From NCBI GenBank assembly GCA_902769055.1, contig CACXNL010000001.1, forward strand, positions 1 through 56,550: 56,550 nt of DNA, read 5' to 3'. The first letter of the stretch is position 1, and the number at the start of each line of letters is the position of its first letter. A program made the translations under genes and the position numbers. The DNA is from an uncultured Pseudomonadota bacterium (GTDB lineage: Bacteria > Pseudomonadota > Alphaproteobacteria > RUG11792). The notes under the pieces are model-generated. The model ran no database searches. It was not told the origin of the DNA and was given only the letters and a program-made list of their open reading frames with translations. Below, piece by piece: positions 36,685-46,184 of this stretch.

Positions 36685-37611
36685 TCACTGTAGGTTTGCT
36701 GCAACCTGAGGTTTGTTCTCATCATCCCGCTTTATATTCAAGTACATCAGGAGTGGAGATGCGATGAATATCGAAGAAAATGTTCCGACCATTATTCCCA
36801 CCATTATCGGTAGAGCCAATGCAGCAATTATTTTGCCTCCAAAAAGGTAAAGAGCGAGCACGGACAATATAGTTGTCGTTGCGGTCATGGTTGTCCTTGA
36901 TAGAGTTTCATTCAAGCTCAAATCTATCAGTTCCTTTATGTTCATCTTTTTGTGGCGCTTCAAGTTTTCTCTGATGCGATCAAAGATAACCACAGTGTCA
37001 TTTATAGAATAACTCGCAGTCAGCAAAATTGCGGTAATCGATGTTTCGGTAAACTCCGTTGGAAACATTGAAAACATCCCGAAAACTATTGCACAGTCGT
37101 GTACCAACGCCACCACTGCGCAAACACCAAACTGCCACTCAAATCGTATCGCTATGTATACCAACATTGCTATCAATGCAAATGCCACCGCCTTTATTGC
37201 GTTCGAAACAAGCTCACCACCAACCTTGGGTCCAACGGTCTCGATCTTCTTGTATACAACTCCATCACCTAATGTTTGCTTTACCTTTTGTATCGCCGCC
37301 TCTTGACCTCTTCCTTCTTCCGGCTTCTCCAGCCTTATCATCAAATCTTTCTCAGTCCCGAATTGTTGAATAGCTACTTCACCCAATCCTAGTGTTCCCA
37401 ATTTGTCACGTAGCTCTTGCACATTGGGGGTTTCGGACATTGAAACTTCAAATATATATCCTCCCTTAAAGTCTATGCCATAGTTCATACCTTTAAAGAG
37501 TATAAAGGCAATGCTTGTTATTACCGCCAGAATGCCACAAGCAAAGAAGTATTTACTTTTAGATACAATGTTAAATTTTTTTCCGTATGGAATTAAGTGT
37601 AAACGAAACAT
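36685..37611 (-). CDS. secF: Protein translocase subunit SecF
   Basis: RND-type accessory subunit that, with SecD, uses the proton gradient to help SecYEG export. Six membrane helices over 308 residues. The large first periplasmic loop begins at GIDFKGGYIFEVSM. The SINDTVVIFDRIREN motif in helix 4 and the NETLSRTTMTATTTIL segment are diagnostic. It lies 13 nt downstream of secD. Confidence 0.95.
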   Translation of the reverse strand: MFRLHLIPYGKKFNIVSKSKYFFACGILAVITSIAFILFKGMNYGIDFKGGYIFEVSMSETPNVQELRDKLGTLGLGEVAIQQFGTEKDLMIRLEKPEEGRGQEAAIQKVKQTLGDGVVYKKIETVGPKVGGELVSNAIKAVAFALIAMLVYIAIRFEWQFGVCAVVALVHDCAIVFGMFSMFPTEFTETSITAILLTASYSINDTVVIFDRIRENLKRHKKMNIKELIDLSLNETLSRTTMTATTTILSVLALYLFGGKIIAALALPIMVGIMVGTFSSIFIASPLLMYLNIKRDDENKPQVAANLQ

Positions 37612-37624
37612 ACTATTCTCTCCT

Positions 37625-39223
37625 TTATACGATAATCTCTTTATCCTTGTTTTTCCTTACGTACATCGCTATCAACGATTTTGTTAATGAAAAAGTCGTA
37701 AATAGCGAAATGACTATTCCAAGAGCTAACGTTACCGCAAATCCTCGTATAGGTCCTGAGCCGAACTCATATAGCACGATGGATCCAATAAGTGTAGTCA
37801 AGTTTGAATCTACTATTGTCGAAAGCGCCATCTTATATCCCTGAGAAATTGCCATAGCGGTTCTTATGCCAAGACGCACTTCCTCCCTTATTCGCTCATA
37901 TATCAGGACATTCGCATCAACGGCTGTGCCAATCGTTAAAGCAATACCGGCTATTCCAGGAAGCGTCAACGTTGCGCCAAGTAATGTCAAGCATGCAAAT
38001 AGCAGTACTATATTCATAAATATTGCTACAACAGAGAACAGACCAAAGATGCCGTATGTCGCAATCATAAATGTCGCCACAAACAGAAATGCACACATCG
38101 TCGCATTCTTTCCGGCATTTATCGAATCAGTTCCAAGGCTTGGACCAACATTTCTTTCCTCAACAACGTTAAGAGGAGCCGGCAACGAACCAGCCCTTAA
38201 CAACAGAGCTAGTTCAGTCGCTTCCTTCATCGTAAAGTTTCCAGTAATCTGTGCATTCCCATCTGTTAATACAGCTTGAAATACCGGAGCACTGAGAACT
38301 TTTCCATCGAGCACCATCGCAAATTGCTTGTGCAAATACTTCGCTGAAAGCTCTGCTATTTTTCTTGTTCCATCAATTTTATCGAATTTTATAGACACCG
38401 CCGGCAATCCAGTCCGTGAGTCTATCGAAACCTGAGCATCCTCAAGCGACTTGCCAGTGAGCGATATCTGCTTCTTTATTGGCACGTAATACACTACTCC
38501 ATCGCCCTTTTCTTCCGGTAAATACATAACACCTGGCTTCTTTGGTAAGTTTATTTTTTGTCCTACCTTTGCCGGTATCGTCTCCAGCGTTTCATCAACG
38601 CCGTGAAATGTAAGTATTGCTGTTTTGCCAAGCAATCGTTTTACCTCTGACGGATCTTCAACTCCAGGAAGCTGTAGCACTATTCTATCTGTTCCTTGTC
38701 GTAAGATTGTCGGCTCCTTTGTGCCGGTCTCATCTATGCGGTGTCGTATAACTTCTATCGATTCGCCAACGATCCGCTTCGAGAATTCATCGGAACTTTT
38801 TTGAGTAATCCTCGCCGTTACACTTATGCCGTCAGCCTCTACCTCTAATTCACTTTCTACTTTTTTTAATATCTTTTTGACCTCCTCTATGTCGTTTCCT
38901 TCTTTTACTGAGATGGATATCGTCTGTCGTTTATCCTTTTCAAATACACTCAGCTTGTTGTATCTTATGCCCTTTTTTCTTAACTGCTTCCTCACCTCAT
39001 CAAGAATATTTTCTAAACGCTCGCGTTTGACTGAGCTTAAATCTACTTCAAGTTGCAAATGCGATCCTCCACGTAGCTCAAGCCCCAAATTTACCCCATT
39101 CTGTAGAGGCGTTGGTAGTTTGTCATATGTTTCTTGGTTTAGCATTGATGGAATCGTTATTAACAACCCTAATACGCAAACCGTTAACGTCGCTATAACT
39201 CTGAACTTCGATACAACTAACAT
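37625..39223 (-). CDS. secD: Protein translocase subunit SecD
   Basis: Partner of SecF. A first helix (about 8-26) and the GLELRGGSHLQLEVD start of the large periplasmic domain are visible. The ITGNFTMKEATELALLLRAGSLPAPL motif precedes the RND helices with GTAVDANVLIYERIREE and STIVDSNLTTL. The length of 532 is typical of alphaproteobacteria. The yajC-secD-secF order is the conserved one. Confidence 0.95.
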   Translation of the reverse strand: MLVVSKFRVIATLTVCVLGLLITIPSMLNQETYDKLPTPLQNGVNLGLELRGGSHLQLEVDLSSVKRERLENILDEVRKQLRKKGIRYNKLSVFEKDKRQTISISVKEGNDIEEVKKILKKVESELEVEADGISVTARITQKSSDEFSKRIVGESIEVIRHRIDETGTKEPTILRQGTDRIVLQLPGVEDPSEVKRLLGKTAILTFHGVDETLETIPAKVGQKINLPKKPGVMYLPEEKGDGVVYYVPIKKQISLTGKSLEDAQVSIDSRTGLPAVSIKFDKIDGTRKIAELSAKYLHKQFAMVLDGKVLSAPVFQAVLTDGNAQITGNFTMKEATELALLLRAGSLPAPLNVVEERNVGPSLGTDSINAGKNATMCAFLFVATFMIATYGIFGLFSVVAIFMNIVLLFACLTLLGATLTLPGIAGIALTIGTAVDANVLIYERIREEVRLGIRTAMAISQGYKMALSTIVDSNLTTLIGSIVLYEFGSGPIRGFAVTLALGIVISLFTTFSLTKSLIAMYVRKNKDKEIIV

Positions 39224-39238
39224 GGCAACCTCCTACGT

Positions 39239-39712
39239 CTATTGCTTTTTCTCGCTCTCATTCTTGGTGGTTACTTTCTTTAGTGCCGCTTTTCCTTTTT
39301 GTTTTGTCTCGCTAATTATCGGATTTTCTTCCTCTTTCCTTACGTTCTCCGTAGGTTTTTCTTCCTTGGCGGAAGTTGTTACTCCGTCGGTACTTGGTAC
39401 AGTGCTTGCAATAGCCGACTTAACAAATTTGCAATGCACGCCACTGGCTATTTCCAAAACAACTTCGTGTTCGCTCACAACCTTCGAGACCGTTGCAATA
39501 ATCCCACTATTCGTGACGACCTTATCCCCCTTTTTAATCGAAGCGATCAGTTCTTGATGCTGCTTCTGTCGTTTTTGCTGAGGTCGTATTATCAGAAAGT
39601 ACAAAATGACAACAAACCCGATTAAAGGTAAAAAGGCAAGCACTCCTCCAGATTGTGCGCTTCCAGCGTCGGCAAAAGCATCTGAAACAAAAAACATTAA
39701 CATCGTCCACAA
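39239..39712 (-). CDS. yajC: Preprotein translocase subunit YajC
   Basis: Small membrane partner of SecDF. One membrane helix (LAFLPLIGFVVILYFLIIRP) is followed by RPQQKRQKQHQELIASIKKGDKVVTNSGI, the family signature. The C-terminus is extended and charged (to about 157 residues). The start is unclear. A TTG at 39712 is spaced 7 nt from a perfect GGAGG, while ATG 39703 is further away. A possible cleaved segment precedes FADAG. Confidence 0.9.
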   Translation of the reverse strand: MWTMLMFFVSDAFADAGSAQSGGVLAFLPLIGFVVILYFLIIRPQQKRQKQHQELIASIKKGDKVVTNSGIIATVSKVVSEHEVVLEIASGVHCKFVKSAIASTVPSTDGVTTSAKEEKPTENVRKEEENPIISETKQKGKAALKKVTTKNESEKKQ

Positions 39713-39886
39713 AAAGAAACCTCCCACAGAATATCACCAATCACAGATTTACGGAAGAGAAATGCCAAAGCTAATTCTTCACAGTCTTGCCGATTTTGAA
39801 TTTTATTCAATGCGGCATTTACCCTAGCATGCCATACAAGTAATTAGGCGCTGCTGCCCGTTGGTTAACCAGCTCTCACAAAGAGT

Positions 39887-39903
39887 TCGCTTTTAGAAAG
39901 CGA
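39887..39903 (-). terminator. Hairpin after lpd
   Basis: A perfect 7-bp stem TCGCTTT/AAAGCGA with a 3-nt loop, 6 nt beyond the lpd stop on the minus strand. Confidence 0.5.
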
Positions 39904-39909
39904 GCCCCT

Positions 39910-41316
39910 TTATCCGTTTATGGAGATGCCGTAGGCTGACAAAACTGCTTCTTGTAGGCATTCGGATATCGTGGGGTGTGGGAACACCGCGGACATTAGC
40001 TCACTTTCTGTTAATTCTCCCGCAATTGCTAATGAAAATATTGGAAGCATCTCGGTGACCTCGTGACCAATCATATGAGCTCCCAAAAGTTCGCCACTAG
40101 CAGCATCAAATATTACTTTGACAAATCCGTCAGGTTCACCCGATGCCAGTGCCTTGCCGTTACTTCTGAAGTATGACCTTCCGATCTTTACTTCCTTTCC
40201 AGCTTCTATTGCCTTTTCTTCGGTCATTCCAATAGATGCTATTTGCGGGTGTGAATACGTACAAGCGGGAATCGCCTTCAGATTTATTGGCGTTATCTGT
40301 TGTAATCCCGCTATTTTCTCCGCAACCCTAACGCCTTCTCTTGACGCTTTGTGAGCTAGCCAAGGAACCTCAGCAACATCGCCTATGGCGTATATCCTTG
40401 CGACTGAAGTTTCATTATATTCGCCAGTCTCAATCGAGCCATTTGGCTTTTGCTTTATGCCAACTTTATCTAGTCCTAGCTCCCGCGTATTCGGAACAAC
40501 GCCGATTGCTAGCACTACAACATCAAATATATCGTGTGAAGTTCCCGCGTCGTTCTCAATTATGTTTACAGATATTTTCCCGTTTTCTTCAGCAAAACTC
40601 TGAACTTTTGCTCCGGTTATTATCTTTATCCCTTGCTTTATAAATGATTTTTTTGCCGCTTCCGATATTTCTCTATCTTCTTGAATTAAAATCCGCTCCA
40701 TCATTTCGACAACGGTCACATCGGAGCCCATCTCGTTATAAAACGAAGCCAACTCAATACCAATTGCACCCGAGCCAACTATCAACATTTTCTTAGGTAA
40801 GAATTTAGGGAAAACTGCCTCAGTTGACGTCCAAATTAACCCTTTTCGCATCAAATCATCTATCCCAGGAATTAGTCGCGGTCTTGCGCCAGTCGCTATT
40901 ACAATATTCTTCCCAGAAACTTCAGATATCTTCCCGTTACACTCAACAGACAGTGTATTTGGTGTTTTAAATCTTGCAGTGCCTTCAATCAAGGTTATCT
41001 TGTTTTTAGCAAACAACCCGGCTACCCCACTGTTCAGACCAGCTATTACCCCTTTCGCTCTTTCAATTATTTTATTAAGATTTGTGTTCGCTACATTGCC
41101 CTTAATACCAAACTCCGCTGAGCGGCGCACCAACCGCTTTATGTTCGCCGATTGAAGTATAGCCTTTGTTGGTATACATCCCCTGTTCAGGCAAGTTCCT
41201 CCTAATTCAGATTTCGACTTGTCTATAACTGCGACCTTTAGTCCCAGCTGAGAAGCTCGTATTGCACAAACGTATCCGCCAGGTCCCCCACCTATTACAA
41301 TTACGTCAAAATCCAT
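39910..41316 (-). CDS. lpdA: Dihydrolipoyl dehydrogenase (E3)
   Basis: FAD enzyme reoxidising lipoamide in 2-oxoacid dehydrogenase complexes or the glycine cleavage system. The FAD site GGGPGGYVCAIRA is at residues 9-21 and the redox disulfide is in GGTCLNRGCIPTK. The NAD site reads VGSGAIGIELA, with YAIGDV, and the C-terminal HPTISE base follows. The length of 468 is normal. No E1 or E2 genes are adjacent. The start directly abuts the hfq stop. Confidence 0.95.
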   Translation of the reverse strand: MDFDVIVIGGGPGGYVCAIRASQLGLKVAVIDKSKSELGGTCLNRGCIPTKAILQSANIKRLVRRSAEFGIKGNVANTNLNKIIERAKGVIAGLNSGVAGLFAKNKITLIEGTARFKTPNTLSVECNGKISEVSGKNIVIATGARPRLIPGIDDLMRKGLIWTSTEAVFPKFLPKKMLIVGSGAIGIELASFYNEMGSDVTVVEMMERILIQEDREISEAAKKSFIKQGIKIITGAKVQSFAEENGKISVNIIENDAGTSHDIFDVVVLAIGVVPNTRELGLDKVGIKQKPNGSIETGEYNETSVARIYAIGDVAEVPWLAHKASREGVRVAEKIAGLQQITPINLKAIPACTYSHPQIASIGMTEEKAIEAGKEVKIGRSYFRSNGKALASGEPDGFVKVIFDAASGELLGAHMIGHEVTEMLPIFSLAIAGELTESELMSAVFPHPTISECLQEAVLSAYGISING

Positions 41317-41646
41317 TTACTCTTCATCCTCTTCGTAGTCATATTCATACTCGTCATCACTTTCATCGTAGTCTTCATCCGGCTCATTTTTTCCAGAATA
41401 GGTATCTCCGTCAGAATTGTTTCGATCAAACAGACTAATCGTTCCTTGAGGGAAGAAATTTGATATAGCGTGTTTATATACCAACTGCGTATATTCACCT
41501 CGTTTTATCACGATGCAGGTTTTGTCGAAGCAAACGATAATGCCACATAATTTAACCCCGCCCATCAGAAAAACAGTCACTGGTCTCTTGTTTTTCCGCA
41601 TATAATTCAGAAAAGCATCCTGAACATTCATTACTCTTTCAGACAT
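41317..41646 (-). CDS. hfq: RNA chaperone Hfq with unusual acidic C-terminal tail
   Basis: Hexameric Sm-like chaperone for small RNAs. The Sm core spans about residues 5-65. The proximal-face Gln-Asp is in VQDAFLNYM, a basic rim in RKNKRP, Phe-Asp in VCFDK, and the Sm2 motif in VYKHAISNFFP with Lys-His. Unlike typical short alphaproteobacterial Hfq, about 35 residues follow that are almost all Asp, Glu and Tyr (DEDYDESDDEYEYDYEEDEE). ATG 41646 is chosen because MSERVMNVQDAF resembles the family N-terminus. It is directly upstream of lpd. Confidence 0.88.
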   Translation of the reverse strand: MSERVMNVQDAFLNYMRKNKRPVTVFLMGGVKLCGIIVCFDKTCIVIKRGEYTQLVYKHAISNFFPQGTISLFDRNNSDGDTYSGKNEPDEDYDESDDEYEYDYEEDEE

Positions 41647-42011
41647 ACAAAAACCACAAAATATCACAATCTAACATGCTTAAAATGTATGCAAAAATCA
41701 CAACTTTTGCAAGAAAATTTATGAAAAAATCGGATACCTTAATAGGGTTGACTGAGCTCTTTTTTATTTTGTTAGATGTGGTAAAGTCTTCTTGAGTGCG
41801 CCCTCAATTTTGCGATCTAAAAAACATTCTTTCGACATTTCCTATTGACAGACAAAGCGGGGGAAGTACACACTGGAAATGTACGGGGGTAGTCTTATGA
41901 GTTTGGAATTATATTACCTCTGTCATCACGGAGACGTTTCTGTGATAAAAAATTGAAACAATTGACATATTTTATGTAATCACAAAATCTATAATTTATT
42001 GGAGGATAATA
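41647..42011. other. Non-coding gap between hfq and the terminase gene
   Basis: About 365 bp with no convincing gene. It contains a weak hairpin around 41925-41945 (ATCACGGA paired with TTCTGTGAT), a short inverted repeat GTACA/TGTAC near 41866-41884 and a terminase promoter candidate. A TTGACA at 41845-41850 has no matching -10. Confidence 0.5.
41953..41980 (+). promoter_or_regulatory. Candidate promoter of the terminase gene
   Basis: TTGAAA (41953-41958), a 16-bp spacer and TGTAAT (41975-41980), about 31 bp before the ATG. A GGAGG ribosome-binding site follows at about 42001. Confidence 0.4.
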
Positions 42012-43283
42012 ATGAACAATTATAATAATGAAATACCTAATTGGCATGATATTGCCCGAGCTGAGCAGCGGTTGCCGCAGGATGCGGATGCGTGGCTGTG
42101 GCTGATTTTGGCGGGGCGCGGCTTCGGGAAAACTCGAACCGGCGCCGAGTCGGTAATGGAGCTAGTAAACAGCGGGAAATACAAAAGTATCGCGATAGTC
42201 GGCAAATCGATTTTGGAGGCGCGCGACATTATGGTCGAGGGCATTTCCGGGCTCCTCGCGACGACCGTGGCGAAAAAGATGTACCGAAATTCGGACGAAA
42301 AAATCGAGGACGCATCCGTCCTGAAATTCACGTATTACAGGTCGCGGAACCTGATAGTGTGGGAGAACGGCGCGCGGGCGTACCTGATTGGCGCCGACAA
42401 TTACGAGCGCATCCGCGGCTACCAGTTCGATTTGGTTTGGATGGACGAGTTCGCGAAATACCGCTATCCCGAGGCGACGTGGCGGCAGATTTTGTTTGCG
42501 ATGAGGCTCGGAGACGACCCAAAGTGTATTATTACGACTACACCTCGACCCCTGAAAATCCTGAAGACAATGGTCGAGTCGAAGTATACGTACCTGACTA
42601 AGGGCTCGACATTTCAAAACAAGGAGAATTTAAGCGAGAAATTCCTGAAATTTATACAGGAGACTTACGGAAATACTTGGATTGGTCGGCAGGAGCTTGA
42701 GGGCGAGCTGCTTTCGGAGAAGGAGAATAGCGTCTGGAAAAAGGCGGATATACGGTATCAGGAGGTCGATAGAGAGTGCCTGGAGCGGGTGGTAATTGGC
42801 GTCGACCCGGCGGTAAGTAGCACTGAAAATTCAGATGAAACTGGGATAATCGTTGCCGGGTTGGGGTACGATGAGAAGATATATGTTTTGGACGATCTGA
42901 GCGGGAAGTACACCGCGCCGGAGTGGGCGAAAACGGTGTGTCGCGCTTGTCACGACTATGGCGCGAGCTGTATAGTTGCCGAGACTAACAATGGTGGAGA
43001 TTTGGTTAACGAGATGATAAAGACGATTGATCCATACGCGCCATACCGGCAGGTGCGAGCAATACGCGGGAAGATTGCGCGGGCTGAGCCGATTTCGCTT
43101 TTGTATAGCAACAGCCGGGTGTTTCATACGCGGGAATTCCTGGAATTGGAGGAGCAGATGTGCAACCTGGCGTACGACGAGAAAATCGAAAAATCCCCGG
43201 ACAGGGTCGATGCGCTGGTCTGGGCAATACTGGAATTAAAGGCGAAAAAGGAGACGTGCAACCTATCAGTGCTGGCGGCATGA
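42012..43283 (+). CDS. Orphan GTA-type terminase large subunit (DNA-packaging ATPase/nuclease)
   Basis: Motor protein that pumps DNA into capsids. The Walker A motif AGRGFGKTRTG is at residues 34-44 and the Walker B motif LVWMDE at 141-146. The C-terminal RNase H-like nuclease carries acidic residues Asp265 (VIGVDPA), Glu324 (VAETNNGG) and Asp396/Asp400 (SPDRVDALVW). The motif spelling is that of the terminase in the Rhodobacter capsulatus gene-transfer-agent cluster. The length of 423 is complete. No portal, capsid, protease or tail gene follows; the next gene is an MFS transporter. The base composition looks richer in G+C than in neighbouring genes. Confidence 0.88.
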   Translation: MNNYNNEIPNWHDIARAEQRLPQDADAWLWLILAGRGFGKTRTGAESVMELVNSGKYKSIAIVGKSILEARDIMVEGISGLLATTVAKKMYRNSDEKIEDASVLKFTYYRSRNLIVWENGARAYLIGADNYERIRGYQFDLVWMDEFAKYRYPEATWRQILFAMRLGDDPKCIITTTPRPLKILKTMVESKYTYLTKGSTFQNKENLSEKFLKFIQETYGNTWIGRQELEGELLSEKENSVWKKADIRYQEVDRECLERVVIGVDPAVSSTENSDETGIIVAGLGYDEKIYVLDDLSGKYTAPEWAKTVCRACHDYGASCIVAETNNGGDLVNEMIKTIDPYAPYRQVRAIRGKIARAEPISLLYSNSRVFHTREFLELEEQMCNLAYDEKIEKSPDRVDALVWAILELKAKKETCNLSVLAA

Positions 43284-43376
43284 AAGCCATTCAAAAATGC
43301 GGCTTATGTCGTTTGATTGCGTTAATCGAAATTGGTATACTTCCCCCAGTGTGTTGGATTTCTCGAGGGAGTTCAA

Positions 43377-44621
43377 ATGACAGATTCTCAACAAAAAAGT
43401 GGGGCGTTTTTGTCCGTCGCCTTGTGTTGGATGTTTTACTTGTTTGCGTATGTCATTCGGGTTGAGCCCAGCGTTGTCGCGAAAAGTTTAATTGACGAAT
43501 TCGGTATAACATCATCGGTCATTGGTTTTCTAGGCTCGGTCGCCTATTTGCCGTACGTCGCTATGCAAATTCCTTGCGGCGTCATCGCGGATAAATTGGG
43601 AACGAAGACCGTAGTCTCAATCGGCTGCTCTATTTGCTCTCTTGGCGCTTTTATTTTTGGTTCAGCCAATTCGGTATTGCAACTGGAAGTAGGACGTTTT
43701 TTGATTGGTCTTTCGACTTCGTGCGCATTCCTCTGTTGCGGAAAAGTCGCCACCGAATTCTTCGACCGGCGCAAATACGCGATGTTTATGGGAGTAGCTA
43801 TGTGTATGGGGTGCCTTGGAGGAATCGCCGGAAGCTCACCTACTGCGTACCTGGTGTCGCAATACGGGTGGCGCATAGCGACGTACGTGATAGCAACATT
43901 CGGCGCTGTTTTATCTGTATTGATTATCCTGTTTATGAAGAAGAGCCCGAAAATTCAAGTATCCGAGGAAACTCACATATTGACTGGATTACGAACGATA
44001 GTCAAACAGCCGCGAGCGTGGGTATTAGGTTTCTACGGTGCGATGACATATCTGCCGTTGAGCGCTCTCGCAGAATTATGGGTAGTCCCTTTTATGGAGC
44101 ATAGATTTGGCATAAGCACTACTAAAGCAGCGAGTTCGTCAATCATAATATTCATTGGGTTCGCACTGGGTTCGGTTGTAGCGGCGTGGGTGGCTGAGAA
44201 AATCAACAGCTACAAGAAAACGATAATCGTGTTTACGTTGGGAATAGCGGTTGCGTTTGGAACCGCGATGTACAGCGACAGTATCGGATTTTACGTATGC
44301 CTGTCGTTGCTGTTCATAGGCGCGATTTGCGCTGGAGCAAACAACTTGGTTTTCCCGGTGGCGTATAGCCTCGTACCCCCTGCTTATGGCGGAACTTCCA
44401 CCGGTTTTACGAACGCTTTGGTTATGTCGAGCGGGATATTGTTCCAGCCGTTGTTAGGAAAAATACTGGATTTCGCGCGCAATGGCTTGGTGGATGAGGC
44501 AGGTGCGCCGATCTACAATCTCACGATGTATCGCAGTGCATTCCTGGCGGTGATATTCGGGCTATTCTTGGCAATTATATCGACGTTTTTTATAAATGAT
44601 TTAAAGAATAAGGACGAATAG
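43377..44621 (+). CDS. Major facilitator superfamily transporter
   Basis: Twelve membrane helices over 414 residues. Motif A-like GVIADKLGTK follows helix 2, GRFLIGLSTSCAF is in helix 4 and GAICAGANN is in the second half. It resembles the MFS branch of sugar-phosphate, dicarboxylate or nucleotide-like permeases of intracellular bacteria, but the substrate cannot be read. ATG 43377 follows GAGGGAG; the open frame extends 15 codons upstream. It is followed after 1 nt by rsmE. Confidence 0.85.
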   Translation: MTDSQQKSGAFLSVALCWMFYLFAYVIRVEPSVVAKSLIDEFGITSSVIGFLGSVAYLPYVAMQIPCGVIADKLGTKTVVSIGCSICSLGAFIFGSANSVLQLEVGRFLIGLSTSCAFLCCGKVATEFFDRRKYAMFMGVAMCMGCLGGIAGSSPTAYLVSQYGWRIATYVIATFGAVLSVLIILFMKKSPKIQVSEETHILTGLRTIVKQPRAWVLGFYGAMTYLPLSALAELWVVPFMEHRFGISTTKAASSSIIIFIGFALGSVVAAWVAEKINSYKKTIIVFTLGIAVAFGTAMYSDSIGFYVCLSLLFIGAICAGANNLVFPVAYSLVPPAYGGTSTGFTNALVMSSGILFQPLLGKILDFARNGLVDEAGAPIYNLTMYRSAFLAVIFGLFLAIISTFFINDLKNKDE

Positions 44622-44622
44622 G

Positions 44623-45339
44623 TTGGCAAGGCATATACCTAGGATATACTGTCCAGAACTGGAAAACGGTGTTTTTCGAGTTCCGGAATGTCAGGTTATA
44701 CATATGCTCCGGGTTTTGCGGATGACGCCGGGGGATAGGTTTTTGGCATTTAACGCTAACGCGGGAGAATGGGAGTGCGAGATAAAGGATAGCAGTAGAG
44801 ATTGCGTAATGGCTGTTATGATACGACAAATACGCGAGTGTAAATCTTCGAGAAAGCTGGCTTTAGCAATATGCCAGATAAAACCTGAAAATATGAGGCT
44901 GATATTAGAGAAATGCACGGAGCTAGGCGCGACTGACTTTTATCTTTTGACAAGTGAATATACAAATTATCATAGCGATATTGCGAAATTACGCCGGATA
45001 GCGATTTCGGCAGCTGAGCAGTCTGAGCGACTGGATATACCAACGATATATGAGGAAGTGCCGTTGGATAAATTTGTATCGGATTTACCGAGCGAATACA
45101 CGTGGTTCTCTGCAATAGAACGAGAGACCAATGCTTGCTCACTACTTGAGATTATTAACACACACTGTAAACCTTTCGGTTTTATAGTAGGTCCCGAAGG
45201 CGGATTCTCCGACGATGAAAAAACATTGTTGCACACCACCACAACACCCCTACGCCTTTCTCCTAACATACTCCGCTCAGAAACCGCCGCCATAATGTGC
45301 GCTGCTGCCGGAGGTATGGGGCAGTTTAACAAAGGATAG
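44623..45339 (+). CDS. rsmE: 16S rRNA (uracil1498-N3)-methyltransferase
   Basis: SPOUT-class enzyme methylating U1498 of 16S rRNA. The N-terminal PUA-like domain begins ARHIPRIYCP. The SAM knot is marked by VGPEGGFSDDE and SPNILRSETAAIM. The length of 238 is normal. The TTG start at 44623 is spaced 8 nt from AAGGA, one base after the MFS stop, so the two genes are likely co-transcribed. Confidence 0.92.
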   Translation: MARHIPRIYCPELENGVFRVPECQVIHMLRVLRMTPGDRFLAFNANAGEWECEIKDSSRDCVMAVMIRQIRECKSSRKLALAICQIKPENMRLILEKCTELGATDFYLLTSEYTNYHSDIAKLRRIAISAAEQSERLDIPTIYEEVPLDKFVSDLPSEYTWFSAIERETNACSLLEIINTHCKPFGFIVGPEGGFSDDEKTLLHTTTTPLRLSPNILRSETAAIMCAAAGGMGQFNKG

Positions 45340-45350
45340 TGTTTTTTTGT

Positions 45351-45396
45351 GGGGGCGCAATGTGGTATCCTCTCAACACTACCACATCGCACCCCC
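45351..45396. terminator. Long imperfect hairpin between rsmE and BspA-type gene 3
   Basis: A 17-bp stem (45351-45367 and 45380-45396) with a 12-nt loop. In the minus-strand transcript the two mismatches become G-U wobbles, which suggests it was maintained as RNA of the minus strand, downstream of BspA-type gene 3. T7 flanks it on the plus side (45342-45348). Confidence 0.55.
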
Positions 45397-46184
45397 GCAG
45401 CCGCTCAAGATACGTTATGTTGCAAGCACAGGAGCTAACTTCACTGGTCTAGGAAAGGCTCTTTGCATCGCAACAAATCGTGTCTATGCTTCAAATTTAA
45501 GCGTTGCACCATTGGCGATAGTAATGCGCTTTGATGCGTTTAAATGCCCACCGGATTTTAGTGTGAGGTTGTTGGACAATGTGTAATTTTCCGCGCCCGA
45601 GAAACTCAGAGTGCGTTTGATTCGACAATAGTGTCTGTTCGTGGGAGCGCTTTCGGATTGGTAAATACAATGGTCGTAGTTTTAACTCTGTCTCCGACTA
45701 TCAATGAGTTCTCGTTAAATTCCGTATTGTCTCCTGACACAATTATACTTCCAGTCAATAGCAAATTTGCCGGGTAATACCCAATTCCCGAGATCGTTTT
45801 ATTTATCAGATTTGTTGCGATAGTTTGTGTCGATCCATCGACTGCTATCGTTTGCCCAGAAGTACTCATTCCGATATATGCAGCATCGTTAAACGTTGCT
45901 CCAAACAACGCGGTAGGATCTATCTCCTCAGCGAACCTGGCGTCGGGAAGTTGCGTTGCAAGCGTTGTTCGTAAACTCTCAGAAATCCCCAAATCTCCAA
46001 ACACAACATAAACTTTGTTGGCTTCATCATTTATAGCACTTTTTACATTTCCGGATGTTTCAACAAATTCGAGCCCTCCATTTCCGATAACTCTCATATC
46101 AGATTTCGCATCTTCAAACATATATCCATTCACAGAAGGAATGACAAAATCCGGAGAAACCCGCAATAATTCCAAGTTTGTGCA

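Noticed and set aside
42092-42601. Arg-rich 169-codon open frame inside the terminase gene
   Set aside because: It is in another frame of a gene with complete terminase motifs; G+C-rich DNA readily gives such shadow frames.
45347-45586. Plus-strand open frame of 79 codons after rsmE
   Set aside because: It covers a hairpin and the antisense of the BspA-type gene 3 tail; composition and start context do not support a gene.
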